A stretch of 64,000 nucleotides of DNA from DASYQD01 sp036005845 (GTDB lineage Bacteria > Acidobacteriota > Thermoanaerobaculia > Multivoradales > JAIOJS01): assembly GCA_036005845.1 (NCBI GenBank), contig DASYQD010000059.1, positions 1-64,000 on the forward strand. The letters run 5' to 3'. The notes below the pieces were generated by a model that did not search any database, was not told the origin of the DNA, and worked only from the letters and a program-made list of their open reading frames with translations. The translations under genes and the position numbers were made by a program. This document shows positions 7,236-17,066 of this stretch, one piece after another (the stretch's first letter is position 1; each line of letters starts with the position of its first letter).

Positions 7236-10097
7236 ATGCGATCGATCCGCGTGGCGCTGCTCCTCGCGGCCTGCTTCGGCTCCGCATCGCCGCCCGCGCG
7301 CGCGGCAGAGCTCGCCGCGCCGCGGCTCCTCGCCGATCTCGCGCCCGGCGTCAGCGAGGTGCCGGCGAGGTGGCCGCCGTACCTGCTGGGGAGCGCCGGC
7401 GAGCGCATGCTGTTCGTCGCCGAGCTGGCCACCAGCAGCGAGCTGTGGAGCAGCGACGGCACGCCGCAGGGCAGCGAGCGCATCTTCGCGGCCGAGAGCA
7501 ACTTCGCGATCGACGGCTGGGCGCAGGCGGGCGCGGTCGAGGTCCTCTTCGAGGGCGAAGACGCCGCGGTGTTCCGCAGCGACGGCACGGCGGCCGGTAC
7601 CGTGCTCGTCGCCCACTGGCCGAACGCGTACTTCGGTTGGTATGCCCACGATGGGCAACGCACCTGGGTGGGAGCGTGCTACGACAGCGAGACCTCGACG
7701 AGCTGCGAGCTGTGGATGGTGGACGGCGCCGCGCTCACCGCCACCAAGGTCGCCGGCGGCTTGTCGATCGGTTCCAACTATCTCCACGAGGAGCAAGTCG
7801 CCGCCGGCGGCCGCTTCTGGTTCTTCGAGACCTCCGACGAAAACGAGCCGACGCGGCTCTGGCGCTCGGACGGCACGGCGGCCAGCACGGTGCCGCTCGC
7901 GGAGCTGCCGGCCGAAGGCTACGTCTACTGGCTGGGTCGCAGCGGCCGTCGCGTGTTCTTCGCTGTCGACCTGGATTCCGGCGGCGACCAGCTGTGGAGC
8001 AGCGACGGGACACCAGCGGGCACGCGCATGGTGGTGCAGCTGGCGTCGTACCCGGACCCGCCGGGATGGATGATTGCCGACCGCGACGGCGGTCCGTTCT
8101 TCTTCGTCGTGCACGAGGCGGCGACCCACACCACCGGCTTGTGGGCGGTGGGTCCGGCCGGCAAGGCCAGGCGGCTCGGCTCGTTCGGGCAGATGGAGGG
8201 GGCGGTCTACGCCACCGGCGCCGGCGCGGCGGCGCGCTATCTCTTCGCGGCGCGGCGCCAAGCGACGCCTGCCGAGCAGCCGCGACTTCACCTATGGGTC
8301 ACCGACGGCACGCCCGGCGGTACCACGGAGCTGCGCGACGGCCGCGGCCGGCCGATCGTCGTCGAGCGCACGCTGGGAGTCGCCGCCGGCCGCCTCTGGT
8401 TCGCCGGTGTCGACGAGGACGGCGGCAGCGAGCCGTGGACGAGCGACGGCACCGCCGCCGGCACGCACCGGGTCGCCGACCTCTGTCCCGGGCCCTGCGG
8501 CACGCCGCTCGCCGGCGTCACGGCGGTGGGGGGCGCGACGCTCTTCGCCACTCGCGCCTCCGCTGGCGGGCAGACGCTGTGGCGCAGCGACAGCGCCAGC
8601 GCATCGCCGGTGGCATCGCTTCCGGGCGAGGCCAGCTTCGACACCCTGCCGGAGCTCGCCGTCGCCGGTGGGCGAACGTTCTTCACGCTGACCGGCGCCG
8701 ACGGCTTCGCGCTGTGGGCGAGCGACGGCACCGCCGCCGGCACCGGGCCCGCCGACGCCGGTTTCACGGCGCCGCTGGGCTCCGCAGCGATGCCGCTCGC
8801 GGTGTCGGCCCAGTCGCTGGTCTTCGCCGCCGCCGATCCGCTCGACCCCGATCGCCAGCGGCTCTTCTTGCAACACGGCGACGAGGCGCTGCCGGCCGGC
8901 GTGCCGCTTCCCGCGTACGTGCATCCCACCGCCGCCGTCCTCGACGACGAGCGGCACCTCGCGCTCTTCGTCTCCGGCGACGACGACGGCTCGGATCTCT
9001 GGTCGACGGACGGCACGCCCGGCGGCACCATCCAGCTCGGCGCCTCCGGCGCCGCCGCGCTCGCGGGCGACAAGTACTACGACGAGTGCTACGACACCGT
9101 CGCGCTGCCGCGGCGCTTCGGCGACCACTGGGTCTTCGCCGCCTATGTCTGCGGCGAAGGGGACCAGCTGTGGTCCACCGACGGCAGCCTCGAGGGAACG
9201 CGCCGGCTGAGCCTGCTGCCCGAGGAGGCCGAGCTGCCGGTGGTCGTCGGCGACGGCGTCTTCTTCCTCGCTCCGGACGAGTCCGCCGGCGGCGCCGCGG
9301 AGAAGCAGCTCTACCGCGTTGCGCTCGGCGGCGGCGCGCCACTCCAGCTCACCCACCGCGCGGGCGGCGTGCCCACCTCCTACCGCTACTGGCCGGTCTG
9401 GCCGGCCGCTGCGAGCGGACGGATCTTCTTCACCGTCGCCGTCGTAGACGGCGGCACCGAGCTGTGGGTGTCCGACGGCACCGTCGCCGGCACCGGCGCG
9501 ATCGTCGACGGGGCGAGCGGGAGCGCGCTCGCCGGCGTCGTGCAGGTGGCCGCGACGGCCGATCTCGCCATCGCGTGGACGCGGCGTGACGATGCCACCG
9601 GCAGCGTCTTCGGCATCGCGCTCACGACGCGCCTCGCCACGCGGCTCGCCGACATGTTCGTGAACGCTCCCTACTACGGGGGAATGGAGTGGGCCGCCGC
9701 GGGCGCCGGGATCGTCTTCACCGGCAACGATCCACAGCGGGGCTATGAACCGTGGATCACCGACGGCACCGTTGCCGGCACACGGGTGCTGGACCTCGTG
9801 CCGGGGCCAGGGTCGTCGAATCCCCACGCGTTCGCCGCCAGCGACGCCGGCACCTTCTTCGCCGCCCGCACCTTCGAGACCGGCGAGGAGCTTTGGCTCA
9901 CCGACGGCGGCGACGCCGGCGCACGGCTCGCCGCCGACATCGCGCCGGGCCGCGCCTCGTCCGCGCCCGACCGCATCGTCGCCGGACCCGGACGGCTGCT
10001 CTTCGTCGCCGACGACGGCGCCAGCGGCCGCGAGCCGTGGCTCCTCGAATGGACACCGGCCGGTGCCGCCGGCGCCGCGGAAGGGGGTGTGCGATGA
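7236..10097 (+). CDS. Secreted ELWxSDGTxxGT-repeat protein (first of pair)
   Basis: The 953-residue product has a Sec-type signal peptide (MRSIRVALLLAACFG, cleavage near ARAAE). About thirteen degenerate repeats follow, each with the core ELWxSDGTxxGT and spaced about 70 residues apart (LWSSDGTPQGS, LWSSDGTPAGT, EPWTSDGTAAGT, LWASDGTAAGT, EPWITDGTVAGT and others). The repeat pattern suggests a large beta-propeller or similar beta-solenoid outside the cytoplasm. This family is abundant in Acidobacteriota and other large genomes, and its function is not known. GGAGGGA at 7223-7229 gives a strong ribosome-binding site six bases before the ATG. The stop overlaps the start of the next, related gene. 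Confidence 0.85.
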   Translation: MRSIRVALLLAACFGSASPPARAAELAAPRLLADLAPGVSEVPARWPPYLLGSAGERMLFVAELATSSELWSSDGTPQGSERIFAAESNFAIDGWAQAGAVEVLFEGEDAAVFRSDGTAAGTVLVAHWPNAYFGWYAHDGQRTWVGACYDSETSTSCELWMVDGAALTATKVAGGLSIGSNYLHEEQVAAGGRFWFFETSDENEPTRLWRSDGTAASTVPLAELPAEGYVYWLGRSGRRVFFAVDLDSGGDQLWSSDGTPAGTRMVVQLASYPDPPGWMIADRDGGPFFFVVHEAATHTTGLWAVGPAGKARRLGSFGQMEGAVYATGAGAAARYLFAARRQATPAEQPRLHLWVTDGTPGGTTELRDGRGRPIVVERTLGVAAGRLWFAGVDEDGGSEPWTSDGTAAGTHRVADLCPGPCGTPLAGVTAVGGATLFATRASAGGQTLWRSDSASASPVASLPGEASFDTLPELAVAGGRTFFTLTGADGFALWASDGTAAGTGPADAGFTAPLGSAAMPLAVSAQSLVFAAADPLDPDRQRLFLQHGDEALPAGVPLPAYVHPTAAVLDDERHLALFVSGDDDGSDLWSTDGTPGGTIQLGASGAAALAGDKYYDECYDTVALPRRFGDHWVFAAYVCGEGDQLWSTDGSLEGTRRLSLLPEEAELPVVVGDGVFFLAPDESAGGAAEKQLYRVALGGGAPLQLTHRAGGVPTSYRYWPVWPAAASGRIFFTVAVVDGGTELWVSDGTVAGTGAIVDGASGSALAGVVQVAATADLAIAWTRRDDATGSVFGIALTTRLATRLADMFVNAPYYGGMEWAAAGAGIVFTGNDPQRGYEPWITDGTVAGTRVLDLVPGPGSSNPHAFAASDAGTFFAARTFETGEELWLTDGGDAGARLAADIAPGRASSAPDRIVAGPGRLLFVADDGASGREPWLLEWTPAGAAGAAEGGVR

Positions 10098-13000
10098 AGC
10101 CGCTGCAGACGCGCATCATCTTGCTCCTGGTCCTTCTCCTGCTTCTCCTCCTGCTGCTGCCGCTCACCGCGGCGCCTCTCTACGCCGGCACCATCGAGCG
10201 GCTCGGCGACCTCGGCTCGCACTACTACGGTGGAACGGTCGGCTTCCCCTCCGACAGCTTCGGTACGGTGCTCGGCACGGTGGGCACGGGTGCGGGCGAG
10301 CGCGTCCTCGCCTGCATCCGCTCCGATCGCCAGAGCTTGTGGACGTTCGGCTCGACGCCGGAGAGCGCGCAGCCCATCGGCGGTGCCTGCCCCACGGACG
10401 GCACTCTCGTCCGCTTGGCCGGCGACGCCGGGGCCGTGCCCGTCTTTCTCTACGCCGTCGGCTTCCACGAGGTCTGGCGCACCGACGGCACGCGCGACGG
10501 CACCTATCCGCTGGTCGCTCGCCCATCGACCACGTACCCCTCGATCCCCATCGTCGTTCGGGGCCGCGACGCGTTCCTTTTCGTCGACTCCCAGCTGTTG
10601 GTGACCGACGGCACCGTCACCGGCACGCGCGAGGTCGCCACCCACACGGGGTCCTTCCTCGGCGCCGAGGCGCTCGGCGACGTCGTCGTCTTCGCCACCG
10701 ACGCCGGCAACTACTCGAGCGAGCTGTGGCGCAGCGACGGCACCAGCGCCGGCACACAGCAACTGGTGCAGGTCGCGGAAAACTCGTCCGCCAATCCATT
10801 CCTTCGCAGCGGCGAACGGGTGTTCGCGTGGCTGGGCGGCTCGCTGTGGACGACCGACGGCAGCGAGATCGGCACCCGGCGCGCCTTTTCGCCCTGGTCC
10901 GCATACGGGCTCTCCTCGCTGGAGACGATCGCCTACCGGGGCGGTCTCGCCTTCGAGGCCAGGCCCAGCACACCCGGACCGCCGTCGCTGTGGTGGACCG
11001 ACGGCACGGCGCGCGGCACCCGGCAGCTCGCGCGCCTGCGCTCCTACCAGCACGACAGCACGGAGCGCCTCCGCGTCCTCGGCTCGCGGCTCCTCTTCCT
11101 GAACGACGGCCAACTCGGGACCTCTGACGGCACGGCGGCCGGCACGGCCCTGCTCGCCGGCTGCCGCGGCGGCTGCCCGCATGTCTACAGCCTCTCCGGC
11201 GTCGAGGTGGACGGCGCGCTGCTGCTGCGCGCCAGCGACGACCGGCACGGCTACGAGCTCTGGCGCACCGACGGCACCGCGCGGGGCACCCGCATGCTCG
11301 GCGAGACCTGCGCGGGACCCTGCGGTTACATCGAGACCGAGCCGGTGGCCTGGCGCGGCGGCATCGCCTATCTCGCCGCCAACGCTCCGTTCCAGCAGGC
11401 GGCGCTCTGGTACAGCGACGGCACCGCGCCCGGCACGCAGCGGCTCGCCGGCGTCGGCGATTTGATCCTCAACGGCGGGCCGCTCGTCGCGGCGGGCGGC
11501 CGGCTCTTCCAGATGCTGTACCTGTACAGCGTCGGCTGGCAGCTGTGGACGCTCGACGGCACGCCTGCCGGCACGTTCCCGCTGACGCGCCGGCTCGCCT
11601 ACGCGCTGCCCGGGGTGCTCATCCGCACCTGGCCGCGCACCGACGGCGGCATCTTCGTGACGGCGCGCGGCGTGCTGACGAGCGACGGCACGCCCGCAGG
11701 CACGCGCGAGATCGTGCCGCCCGACGAGCTCACCTTCCTCGGCACCATCGGCAACCTCGGCATCGCGCAGCGCGGCAGCGAGCTGGTGGCGCTGCGGGGA
11801 GAGGGCGGCGAGCCGGCGGTGGTTGCCGATCTCGGCGCGGCGCACTTCGTGCGCGCCGCCGTCCCCTTCCGCGGCGGGCTCGCGCTCAAAGTCGAATGCT
11901 GCGGCTTTTATCAGCCGAGCGAGCTGTGGACGACCGACGGCACGACGGCCGGCACGGGCCGGCGGCTCGCCTTCGCCAAGTCGCTGATCTCCTTCGCCGC
12001 GGTCGACGGCGACACCCTCTACTACACCACCGAGGGGACCGGCTTCGGCCGCGGCAACATCCTCTGGCGCAGCGACGGCACCGAGGCGGGCACGATCGCG
12101 CTGGCGCAGCGCCCCGGCTTGTTCGTGTCGCCGGTGCGCGCCGGCGGCGAGCTCTTCTTCGTCGCCGCCGGCAGGTCGTTCGGACCCGAGCTGTGGCGCA
12201 CCGACGGCACGGCGGCCGGCACCCGTCCCTACTTCGCAGACGATGGCGGCCCGCGGGGGCCGCGCGATCTCACCGCGTTCGAGGGGGCGCTCTACTTCGC
12301 CGCCGCCGGGGAGGCCGGTGAAGACGGCGCCGCGCACTCGGTGTGGCGCCTCGACCCGGCGACCGGGCAGCTCGTGGAGCTGGGAAGCTTCGCGGCGGTG
12401 GGAGCCGGCACGTGGACCTTCGGCGCCACCAAGACGCGTCTGTTCTTCGCCGCCGCCGAGACGGCGACGGGCGGCATTTCCCTCTACGCCACTGATGGCA
12501 CCCCATTGGGTACGGTGCGCGTCGCGGCGTTGACGCCGCCGGGCGATCCCGTCTATCCGCCGCTGCCGGCGCCCGGCGCGCTCGACGACGAGCTGCTGTT
12601 CACCGCGCTCGACGTCTCGCACGGCACGGAGCCGTGGGCGACGGACGGCACCGTCGCCGGCACGCGGCTGCTGCGCGACCTCGTGCCGGGACCGCAAGGC
12701 TCGCAGCCCAGCGGTTGGGCCGCCGTGGGGGGGCAGGCGTTCTTCGCCGCCGGCGACGGCGCGCGCGGCGAGGGCTTCTTCCTTTACGACCCGCGGCGCC
12801 CCGCCTGCGCCAGCGACGGCGAGCGCGTCTGCCTCGGCGGCCGCTGGGAGGCCGATGCGGCGTTCCCCACGCGCGGCGCCTACCACGAGCCCGTCCCCAC
12901 CGGCGTGGCGACGGGCACCGGCGCAGCGTCGGCGTTGTTCGCGCCGCCGGCGTCCGGCGAGCCGCTGGTGGCGGTGCGGGCGATCGCCGGCGCCGAGGGG

Positions 13001-13594
13001 ACGGCGATCGCCGCCGCGGGGCTCACGCGCGAATGGTGGATCGCCACCGTCACCGATACCACCACCGGCGAGGCGCGGCGCTATGTCAGCCTGCCCGGCG
13101 TCGCCGTGCGCTACGACGACCGCGCGGCGTTCCCTGCGGCGGCCGCGACGCAGACGGCCGCCAGCGCGCCGGCCGACGCGCCGAAGCCGGGTGTGGCGTC
13201 GAGGCTGCCCTCGCGGCGGACCCTCGCCGCTGTCACGCTTGCCGACTCCACCTGCGTGGCGAGCCCGACGACGGCATGCCTCGGCGGCGGCTTCAGCGTG
13301 CGCGGCCATCGCGGCGACTTGCCGGCGGCCGCGCGTGCGGCGGGCGAACGGTTGGCGCTGCTCGTCTGGCCAGTCGACCCGCCACCGCCGGGCGGGGCTG
13401 ACGCGGCTGATCCCGATGCCGCGGTGCGCATCGCGCCGCTCGCCGCCGGCGGCTACGAGGTCTTCTTCGCCGCCCTGGCGCCGGCGCAGGGCGCCGCTGT
13501 GGTGCGCGACGATGCAGGCAAAGGCGCCGTCTATGCCAACGCCGACGGAGAGCTGGCGCTGATCGACGACGCTACGACGTTCGCTCCCCCCTGA
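10094..13594 (+). CDS. Secreted ELWxSDGTxxGT-repeat protein (second of pair) with C-terminal beta domains
   Basis: The ATG overlaps the preceding stop (ATGA at 10094-10097), so the two are translationally coupled. The 1166 residues start with a leucine-rich signal peptide. About sixteen repeats follow (VWRTDGTRDGT, LWRSDGTSAGT, LWWTDGTARGT, LWRTDGTARGT, PWATDGTVAGT and others). After the repeats, from about residue 895, come two copies of a C-x-LGG-type domain that begin CASDGERVCLGGRWEAD and CVASPTTACLGGGFSV. These resemble a beta domain I know from the C-termini of secreted acidobacterial proteins, with the second copy degenerate. The role is unknown; surface binding is an inference. The last 23 bp overlap the convergent MFS gene. 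Confidence 0.85.
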   Translation: MKPLQTRIILLLVLLLLLLLLLPLTAAPLYAGTIERLGDLGSHYYGGTVGFPSDSFGTVLGTVGTGAGERVLACIRSDRQSLWTFGSTPESAQPIGGACPTDGTLVRLAGDAGAVPVFLYAVGFHEVWRTDGTRDGTYPLVARPSTTYPSIPIVVRGRDAFLFVDSQLLVTDGTVTGTREVATHTGSFLGAEALGDVVVFATDAGNYSSELWRSDGTSAGTQQLVQVAENSSANPFLRSGERVFAWLGGSLWTTDGSEIGTRRAFSPWSAYGLSSLETIAYRGGLAFEARPSTPGPPSLWWTDGTARGTRQLARLRSYQHDSTERLRVLGSRLLFLNDGQLGTSDGTAAGTALLAGCRGGCPHVYSLSGVEVDGALLLRASDDRHGYELWRTDGTARGTRMLGETCAGPCGYIETEPVAWRGGIAYLAANAPFQQAALWYSDGTAPGTQRLAGVGDLILNGGPLVAAGGRLFQMLYLYSVGWQLWTLDGTPAGTFPLTRRLAYALPGVLIRTWPRTDGGIFVTARGVLTSDGTPAGTREIVPPDELTFLGTIGNLGIAQRGSELVALRGEGGEPAVVADLGAAHFVRAAVPFRGGLALKVECCGFYQPSELWTTDGTTAGTGRRLAFAKSLISFAAVDGDTLYYTTEGTGFGRGNILWRSDGTEAGTIALAQRPGLFVSPVRAGGELFFVAAGRSFGPELWRTDGTAAGTRPYFADDGGPRGPRDLTAFEGALYFAAAGEAGEDGAAHSVWRLDPATGQLVELGSFAAVGAGTWTFGATKTRLFFAAAETATGGISLYATDGTPLGTVRVAALTPPGDPVYPPLPAPGALDDELLFTALDVSHGTEPWATDGTVAGTRLLRDLVPGPQGSQPSGWAAVGGQAFFAAGDGARGEGFFLYDPRRPACASDGERVCLGGRWEADAAFPTRGAYHEPVPTGVATGTGAASALFAPPASGEPLVAVRAIAGAEGTAIAAAGLTREWWIATVTDTTTGEARRYVSLPGVAVRYDDRAAFPAAAATQTAASAPADAPKPGVASRLPSRRTLAAVTLADSTCVASPTTACLGGGFSVRGHRGDLPAAARAAGERLALLVWPVDPPPPGGADAADPDAAVRIAPLAAGGYEVFFAALAPAQGAAVVRDDAGKGAVYANADGELALIDDATTFAPP

Positions 13595-14831
13595 ACCGCC
13601 GCGCGGCGAGCACGAACGGCACCACCGCGAGGATGATGACGGCGACGCTCACCAGCAGGCCCGAGGTGAGCCCGCGCAGGTCGCCGATACGGCCCGTGAT
13701 CAACGGCCCGGGGCCGACGCCGAGCAGGTTGATCGACAGCAGCGCGAAGGCGAGCGTCGTCGAACGCGCCTGCGCCGGCGACAGTTCCTGGACCGCGGCG
13801 AAGAACGGCCCGAAGAACCCCGAGCTGCAAGCCGCGGTGGCGAACCAGGAGACGTAGAACGGCACCGTGCCCGCAGGCAGCGAGTAGAAGAGCGCCGCCG
13901 ATCCGGCGAAGGCGACGCTGAAGACGGCGAGGCTTCCCATGCGGCCGCTCGTCCACCGCCGCGCGCACCAGTCGGCGAACCAGCCGCAGACGAGGTTGCC
14001 GAGGAAGCCGGCGACGACCGCGATGACGCCGGCGCGGAACGCCGCCACCGCGAAGGGCAGCTTGCGGTCTTCCACCAGCCAGGTGAGGGTGAGCAGTCCC
14101 GAGGCCGAGCCGTAGCAGAGCAGCGAGCCGCCGAGCAGCACCAGCAAGAGCTCGCTCCTCGCCCGTAGCACGCACGCCACGTCGGCGACCAGCTCGAGCA
14201 GCGTCCGGGCTGGCTCGCTCGCCGACGAGCCGCGCCGCGCCGGCTCGCGCACGAGCAGCAGCAGTGCCGCCGCGACGACGCCGAGGATGCCGAGCGTGTA
14301 GAAGCACGTCCGCCAACCCCACCGCGGCGCGATCCAGCTCGAGGCGATGAGCGACAGGGCAGTGCCGATCGGGATGCCGGCGTAATAGATGCCGCTCGCC
14401 GTCGCCAGCCGCCGGCGCGGGAAGGCGTCACCGAGCATCGACAGCGCCGACGGCGTCAGCGTCGCCTCGCCGACGCCGACAAAGATGCGCGGCAGCGCGA
14501 GCTGCAGGAAGCTGCGTGCGAGACCCGACAGCGCCGTCATCGCGCTCCATAGGGCGACGCCGAGCGACACCAGCGGGATGCGCCGCCAGCGGTCCGCCGC
14601 AAGGCCGAAGAAGAGGCCCACCAGCGTGTAGAAGAAGACGAAGCCGTAGCCGGCGAGCAGGCCGATCTGCGCGCGCGAGAGGCCGAGGTCCTTGATGAGC
14701 AGCGGGCCGAGGCTGCTGATCAGGGTGCGGTCGACGAAGTTGAGGACATTGAGAGCGGTGAGGAAGAGGAGCAGCAACCACGCGCGCGAGGAGACGCGTT
14801 CGTTGTCGGTCGTCGCGGACGGATCGCTCAC
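13572..14831 (-). CDS. MFS transporter, spinster-like
   Basis: A 419-residue major facilitator with twelve predicted helices. The first helix ends NVLNFVDRTLISSLGPLLIKD and helix 2-3 carries GLAADRWRR, matching the GxxxDRxxRR loop of MFS carriers. LPRIFVGVGEATLTPSA on helix 4 resembles the spinster (Spns) and hexuronate-transporter branch. The substrate cannot be deduced. The GTG at 14831 is the only in-frame start close to the first helix; longer versions run into the SDR gene upstream. No clear Shine-Dalgarno is seen. It lies 73 bp downstream of the SDR gene on the same strand and could be co-transcribed with it. Confidence 0.85.
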   Translation of the reverse strand: MSDPSATTDNERVSSRAWLLLLFLTALNVLNFVDRTLISSLGPLLIKDLGLSRAQIGLLAGYGFVFFYTLVGLFFGLAADRWRRIPLVSLGVALWSAMTALSGLARSFLQLALPRIFVGVGEATLTPSALSMLGDAFPRRRLATASGIYYAGIPIGTALSLIASSWIAPRWGWRTCFYTLGILGVVAAALLLLVREPARRGSSASEPARTLLELVADVACVLRARSELLLVLLGGSLLCYGSASGLLTLTWLVEDRKLPFAVAAFRAGVIAVVAGFLGNLVCGWFADWCARRWTSGRMGSLAVFSVAFAGSAALFYSLPAGTVPFYVSWFATAACSSGFFGPFFAAVQELSPAQARSTTLAFALLSINLLGVGPGPLITGRIGDLRGLTSGLLVSVAVIILAVVPFVLAARRFRGERTS

Positions 14832-14904
14832 GCCGTTGCGCCCATCGGGAGAAATGCCCGGTGGCGTCGATCCGCCAGTGACGGCCGATGGTGAATGGCG
14901 TTCG

Positions 14905-15711
14905 TCACGTACCGGGCACGAGCCCGCCGTCCACCGACAGCACCGCGCCGTTGACGAACGACGCCGCGTCGGAGGCGAGCCAGAGGTAAGCCTCGGCGAT
15001 CTCTTCCGGCGTGCCCATGCGCGCGAGCGGCGTGTGCGCCACCATCTCCGCGAGCACCTTCGGCGGCATCGCCTGCACCATCTCGGTGGCGACGAACCCG
15101 GGCGCCACCGCGTTGACGCGGATCTTGTGCTTGCCCAGCTCGCGCGCCCAGGTCTTGGTGAGGTTGACGACCGCTGCCTTGGTGGCCGCATAGTTGGTCT
15201 GCCCGAAGTTGCCGTAGAGGCCGACCACCGACGAAGCGTTGAGGATGACGCCGCCGCCGCCGCGGATCATGTGCGGCACGACGGCGCGAGCGCAGAGGAA
15301 GACGCCCTTCAGGTTGACGGCAATGACGGAATCGAACGTCGCGTCGTCGAGGATAGAGACGACGGCGCCGTCCTTCCACTTCACGAGCTGCTTGTCGCGC
15401 AGGATACCGGCGTTGTTGATCAGCACGTCGATGCGACCCCAGCGCTCCACCACCGCCGCGGCCGCCGCATCCACGGCCGCGCCGTCGGTGACGTCGACCT
15501 CGTACGCCGCGAACCGCTCCGCGGTGTCCCTGGCGGCATACCGGCCGCCGCAGCGCTCCGCGAGCTCGGCGGCGAGGCCGCTCGCGTCGGCCACGTCCCA
15601 GGCCGCGACCCGCGCGCCCTCCTCCGCGAAGCGCCGGGCGACGGCACGGCCGATGCCGGCGGCGGCGCCGGTCACCACGACCACTCGATGGCGCAAACCG
15701 GTTTCGATCAT
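14905..15711 (-). CDS. Short-chain dehydrogenase/reductase, FabG-like
   Basis: The 268 residues form a classical SDR: NAD(P)-binding TGAAAGIG (14-21), NNAG (99-102), catalytic Ser160/161, Tyr174 and Lys178 in YAATK, and the C-terminal SVDGG. It is close to 3-oxoacyl-ACP reductases and acetoacetyl-CoA reductases. An insertion of about 15 residues after strand D (around ERFAAYEVDVTD) makes it slightly longer than FabG. The substrate is unproven. GAGGG lies three bases before the ATG, and a TAGACT hexamer about 45 bp upstream may be its -10. The next gene downstream is the MFS carrier, which suggests a small uptake-and-oxidation unit. Confidence 0.88.
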   Translation of the reverse strand: MIETGLRHRVVVVTGAAAGIGRAVARRFAEEGARVAAWDVADASGLAAELAERCGGRYAARDTAERFAAYEVDVTDGAAVDAAAAAVVERWGRIDVLINNAGILRDKQLVKWKDGAVVSILDDATFDSVIAVNLKGVFLCARAVVPHMIRGGGGVILNASSVVGLYGNFGQTNYAATKAAVVNLTKTWARELGKHKIRVNAVAPGFVATEMVQAMPPKVLAEMVAHTPLARMGTPEEIAEAYLWLASDAASFVNGAVLSVDGGLVPGT

Positions 15712-15776
15712 CGTCCCTCGACTCGCCCGCGTCGACGCGGCGCGCAGTCTAGAGGAAGCCGAGCACCGCTGCGCCG

Positions 15777-17027
15777 CTAAGAGCCGGAGCTCACCGGGCT
15801 GCGAGCGCCGACCTCGCCCAGCCGCCGCTCGAGGTAGCGCCGCTCGGGAGCCGGTGTCACCAGCGTGAGGGCTTCACGGTAAGCGGATGCGGCGCCTTCC
15901 TTGCGGCCGAGCCGCCGCAGCAGGTCGGCCTTCGCCGCCGGCAGCAGGTGGTAGCCGGCCAGCTCGCCGCGCGCTTCGATGTCCTCCAGCAGCCGCAGGC
16001 CGCGCTCGAGCGCGCCGGTCATCGCCACCGCGACGGCGCGGTTCAGCGCGATGACCGGCGAGGGGTGCAACCGCAGCAGCAGGGCGTAGAGCACGGCGAT
16101 CTGCCGCCAGTCGGTATCCTCGGCGCGCGGCGCTTCGGCGTGCAGCGCGGCGATCGCCGCTTGCACGGCGTAGAAGCCGGCGCCGCCTTCGCGCAGCGCG
16201 GCTTCGGCGAGCGGCACGCCTTCGGCGATCTCACCTTGGTCCCAGCGCGCGCGGTCCTGCTCTTCCAACGTGACGAGCTCGCCGGCCGCGTCGACGCGAG
16301 CGTCGCGCCGTGAGTCTTGCAACAGCATCAACGCCAGCAGTCCCTTCACCTCGGGCTCGCGCGGCAGCAGCAGACGCAGCAAGCGACCGAGGCGGATGGC
16401 CTCGGCGCACAGCTCGCGACGCACCAGCTCGTCACCGGCGGTCGCCGCGTAGCCTTCGTTGAAGACCAGATAGACGACGCGCAGCACGCCGTCGAGCCGC
16501 TCGGGCAGCACCGCCGCCCCTGGCACCTCGTATGGAATGCCGGCGCCGCGGATCTTCGCCTTGGCGCGCACGAGGCGTTGCGCCATCGTCGGCGCGGTGA
16601 CGAGGAAGGCGCGCGCGATCTCCTCGACCTCCAGCCCGCACAGCGTCTTCAGCGTCAGCGCCACCTGCGTCTCGAGCGCCAGCGCCGGGTGGCAGCACGT
16701 GAACACCAACCGCAGACGATCGTCGGGGAAGGGATCGTCGCCGATCTCTACCGGCGCCACTTCCTCGACCAACGTCGCCGCGATCTCCGCCTGCTTCGTC
16801 GCGAACGTGCGGCCGCGCCGCAGGCGGTCGAGCGCCTTGTGCCGCGCCGTCGACACCAGCCACGCGCGTGGGTTTCTCGGCACGCCTTCGCGTTCCCACT
16901 GCTCCAACGCGACGACGAACGCCTCCTGCAACGACTCCTCGGCGAGGTCGAGGTCGCCGAGGAGGCGGACGAGCGTGGCCAGCGCGCGGCCACGCTCGTC
17001 GCGGTAGACGGCTTCGAGCGCAGTCAC
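15777..17027 (-). CDS. ECF sigma factor of the ECF42 type with TPR-like C-terminus
   Basis: The 416 residues contain sigma region 2 at about 10-75 (LVRLLGDLDLAEESLQEAFV, with PRAWLVSTARHKALDRLRR) and region 4 at about 110-160 (LALETQVALTLKTLCGLEVEEIARAF). A long helical C-terminal extension of about 230 residues follows, with TPR-like repeats (VLYALLLRLHPSPVIALNRAVAVAM). This architecture, next to a YCII/DGPF gene, is the hallmark of group ECF42. There is no anti-sigma gene, and in this group the C-terminal domain is thought to control activity. The GTG start is preceded by a weak AAGAG, 39 bp after the DGPF stop, so both form one operon driven by the promoter at 17477-17503. Confidence 0.9.
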   Translation of the reverse strand: MTALEAVYRDERGRALATLVRLLGDLDLAEESLQEAFVVALEQWEREGVPRNPRAWLVSTARHKALDRLRRGRTFATKQAEIAATLVEEVAPVEIGDDPFPDDRLRLVFTCCHPALALETQVALTLKTLCGLEVEEIARAFLVTAPTMAQRLVRAKAKIRGAGIPYEVPGAAVLPERLDGVLRVVYLVFNEGYAATAGDELVRRELCAEAIRLGRLLRLLLPREPEVKGLLALMLLQDSRRDARVDAAGELVTLEEQDRARWDQGEIAEGVPLAEAALREGGAGFYAVQAAIAALHAEAPRAEDTDWRQIAVLYALLLRLHPSPVIALNRAVAVAMTGALERGLRLLEDIEARGELAGYHLLPAAKADLLRRLGRKEGAASAYREALTLVTPAPERRYLERRLGEVGARSPVSSGS

Positions 17028-17066
17028 TCGGCTCTTCGGCGCGAAGGCGCGTTCACTGAGACACGT

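Noticed and set aside
7140..8291. N-terminal extension of the alaX frame by 384 codons
   Set aside because: The extension is antisense to the repeat protein gene and low in complexity; the editing domain begins at the ATG at 7139.
9743..13309. Very long open frame antisense to the ELWxSDGT-repeat genes
   Set aside because: Composition is Arg/Gly/Ala/Glu-rich with no domain, and the plus strand has clear signal peptides and repeats. Long antisense frames are expected at this G+C content.
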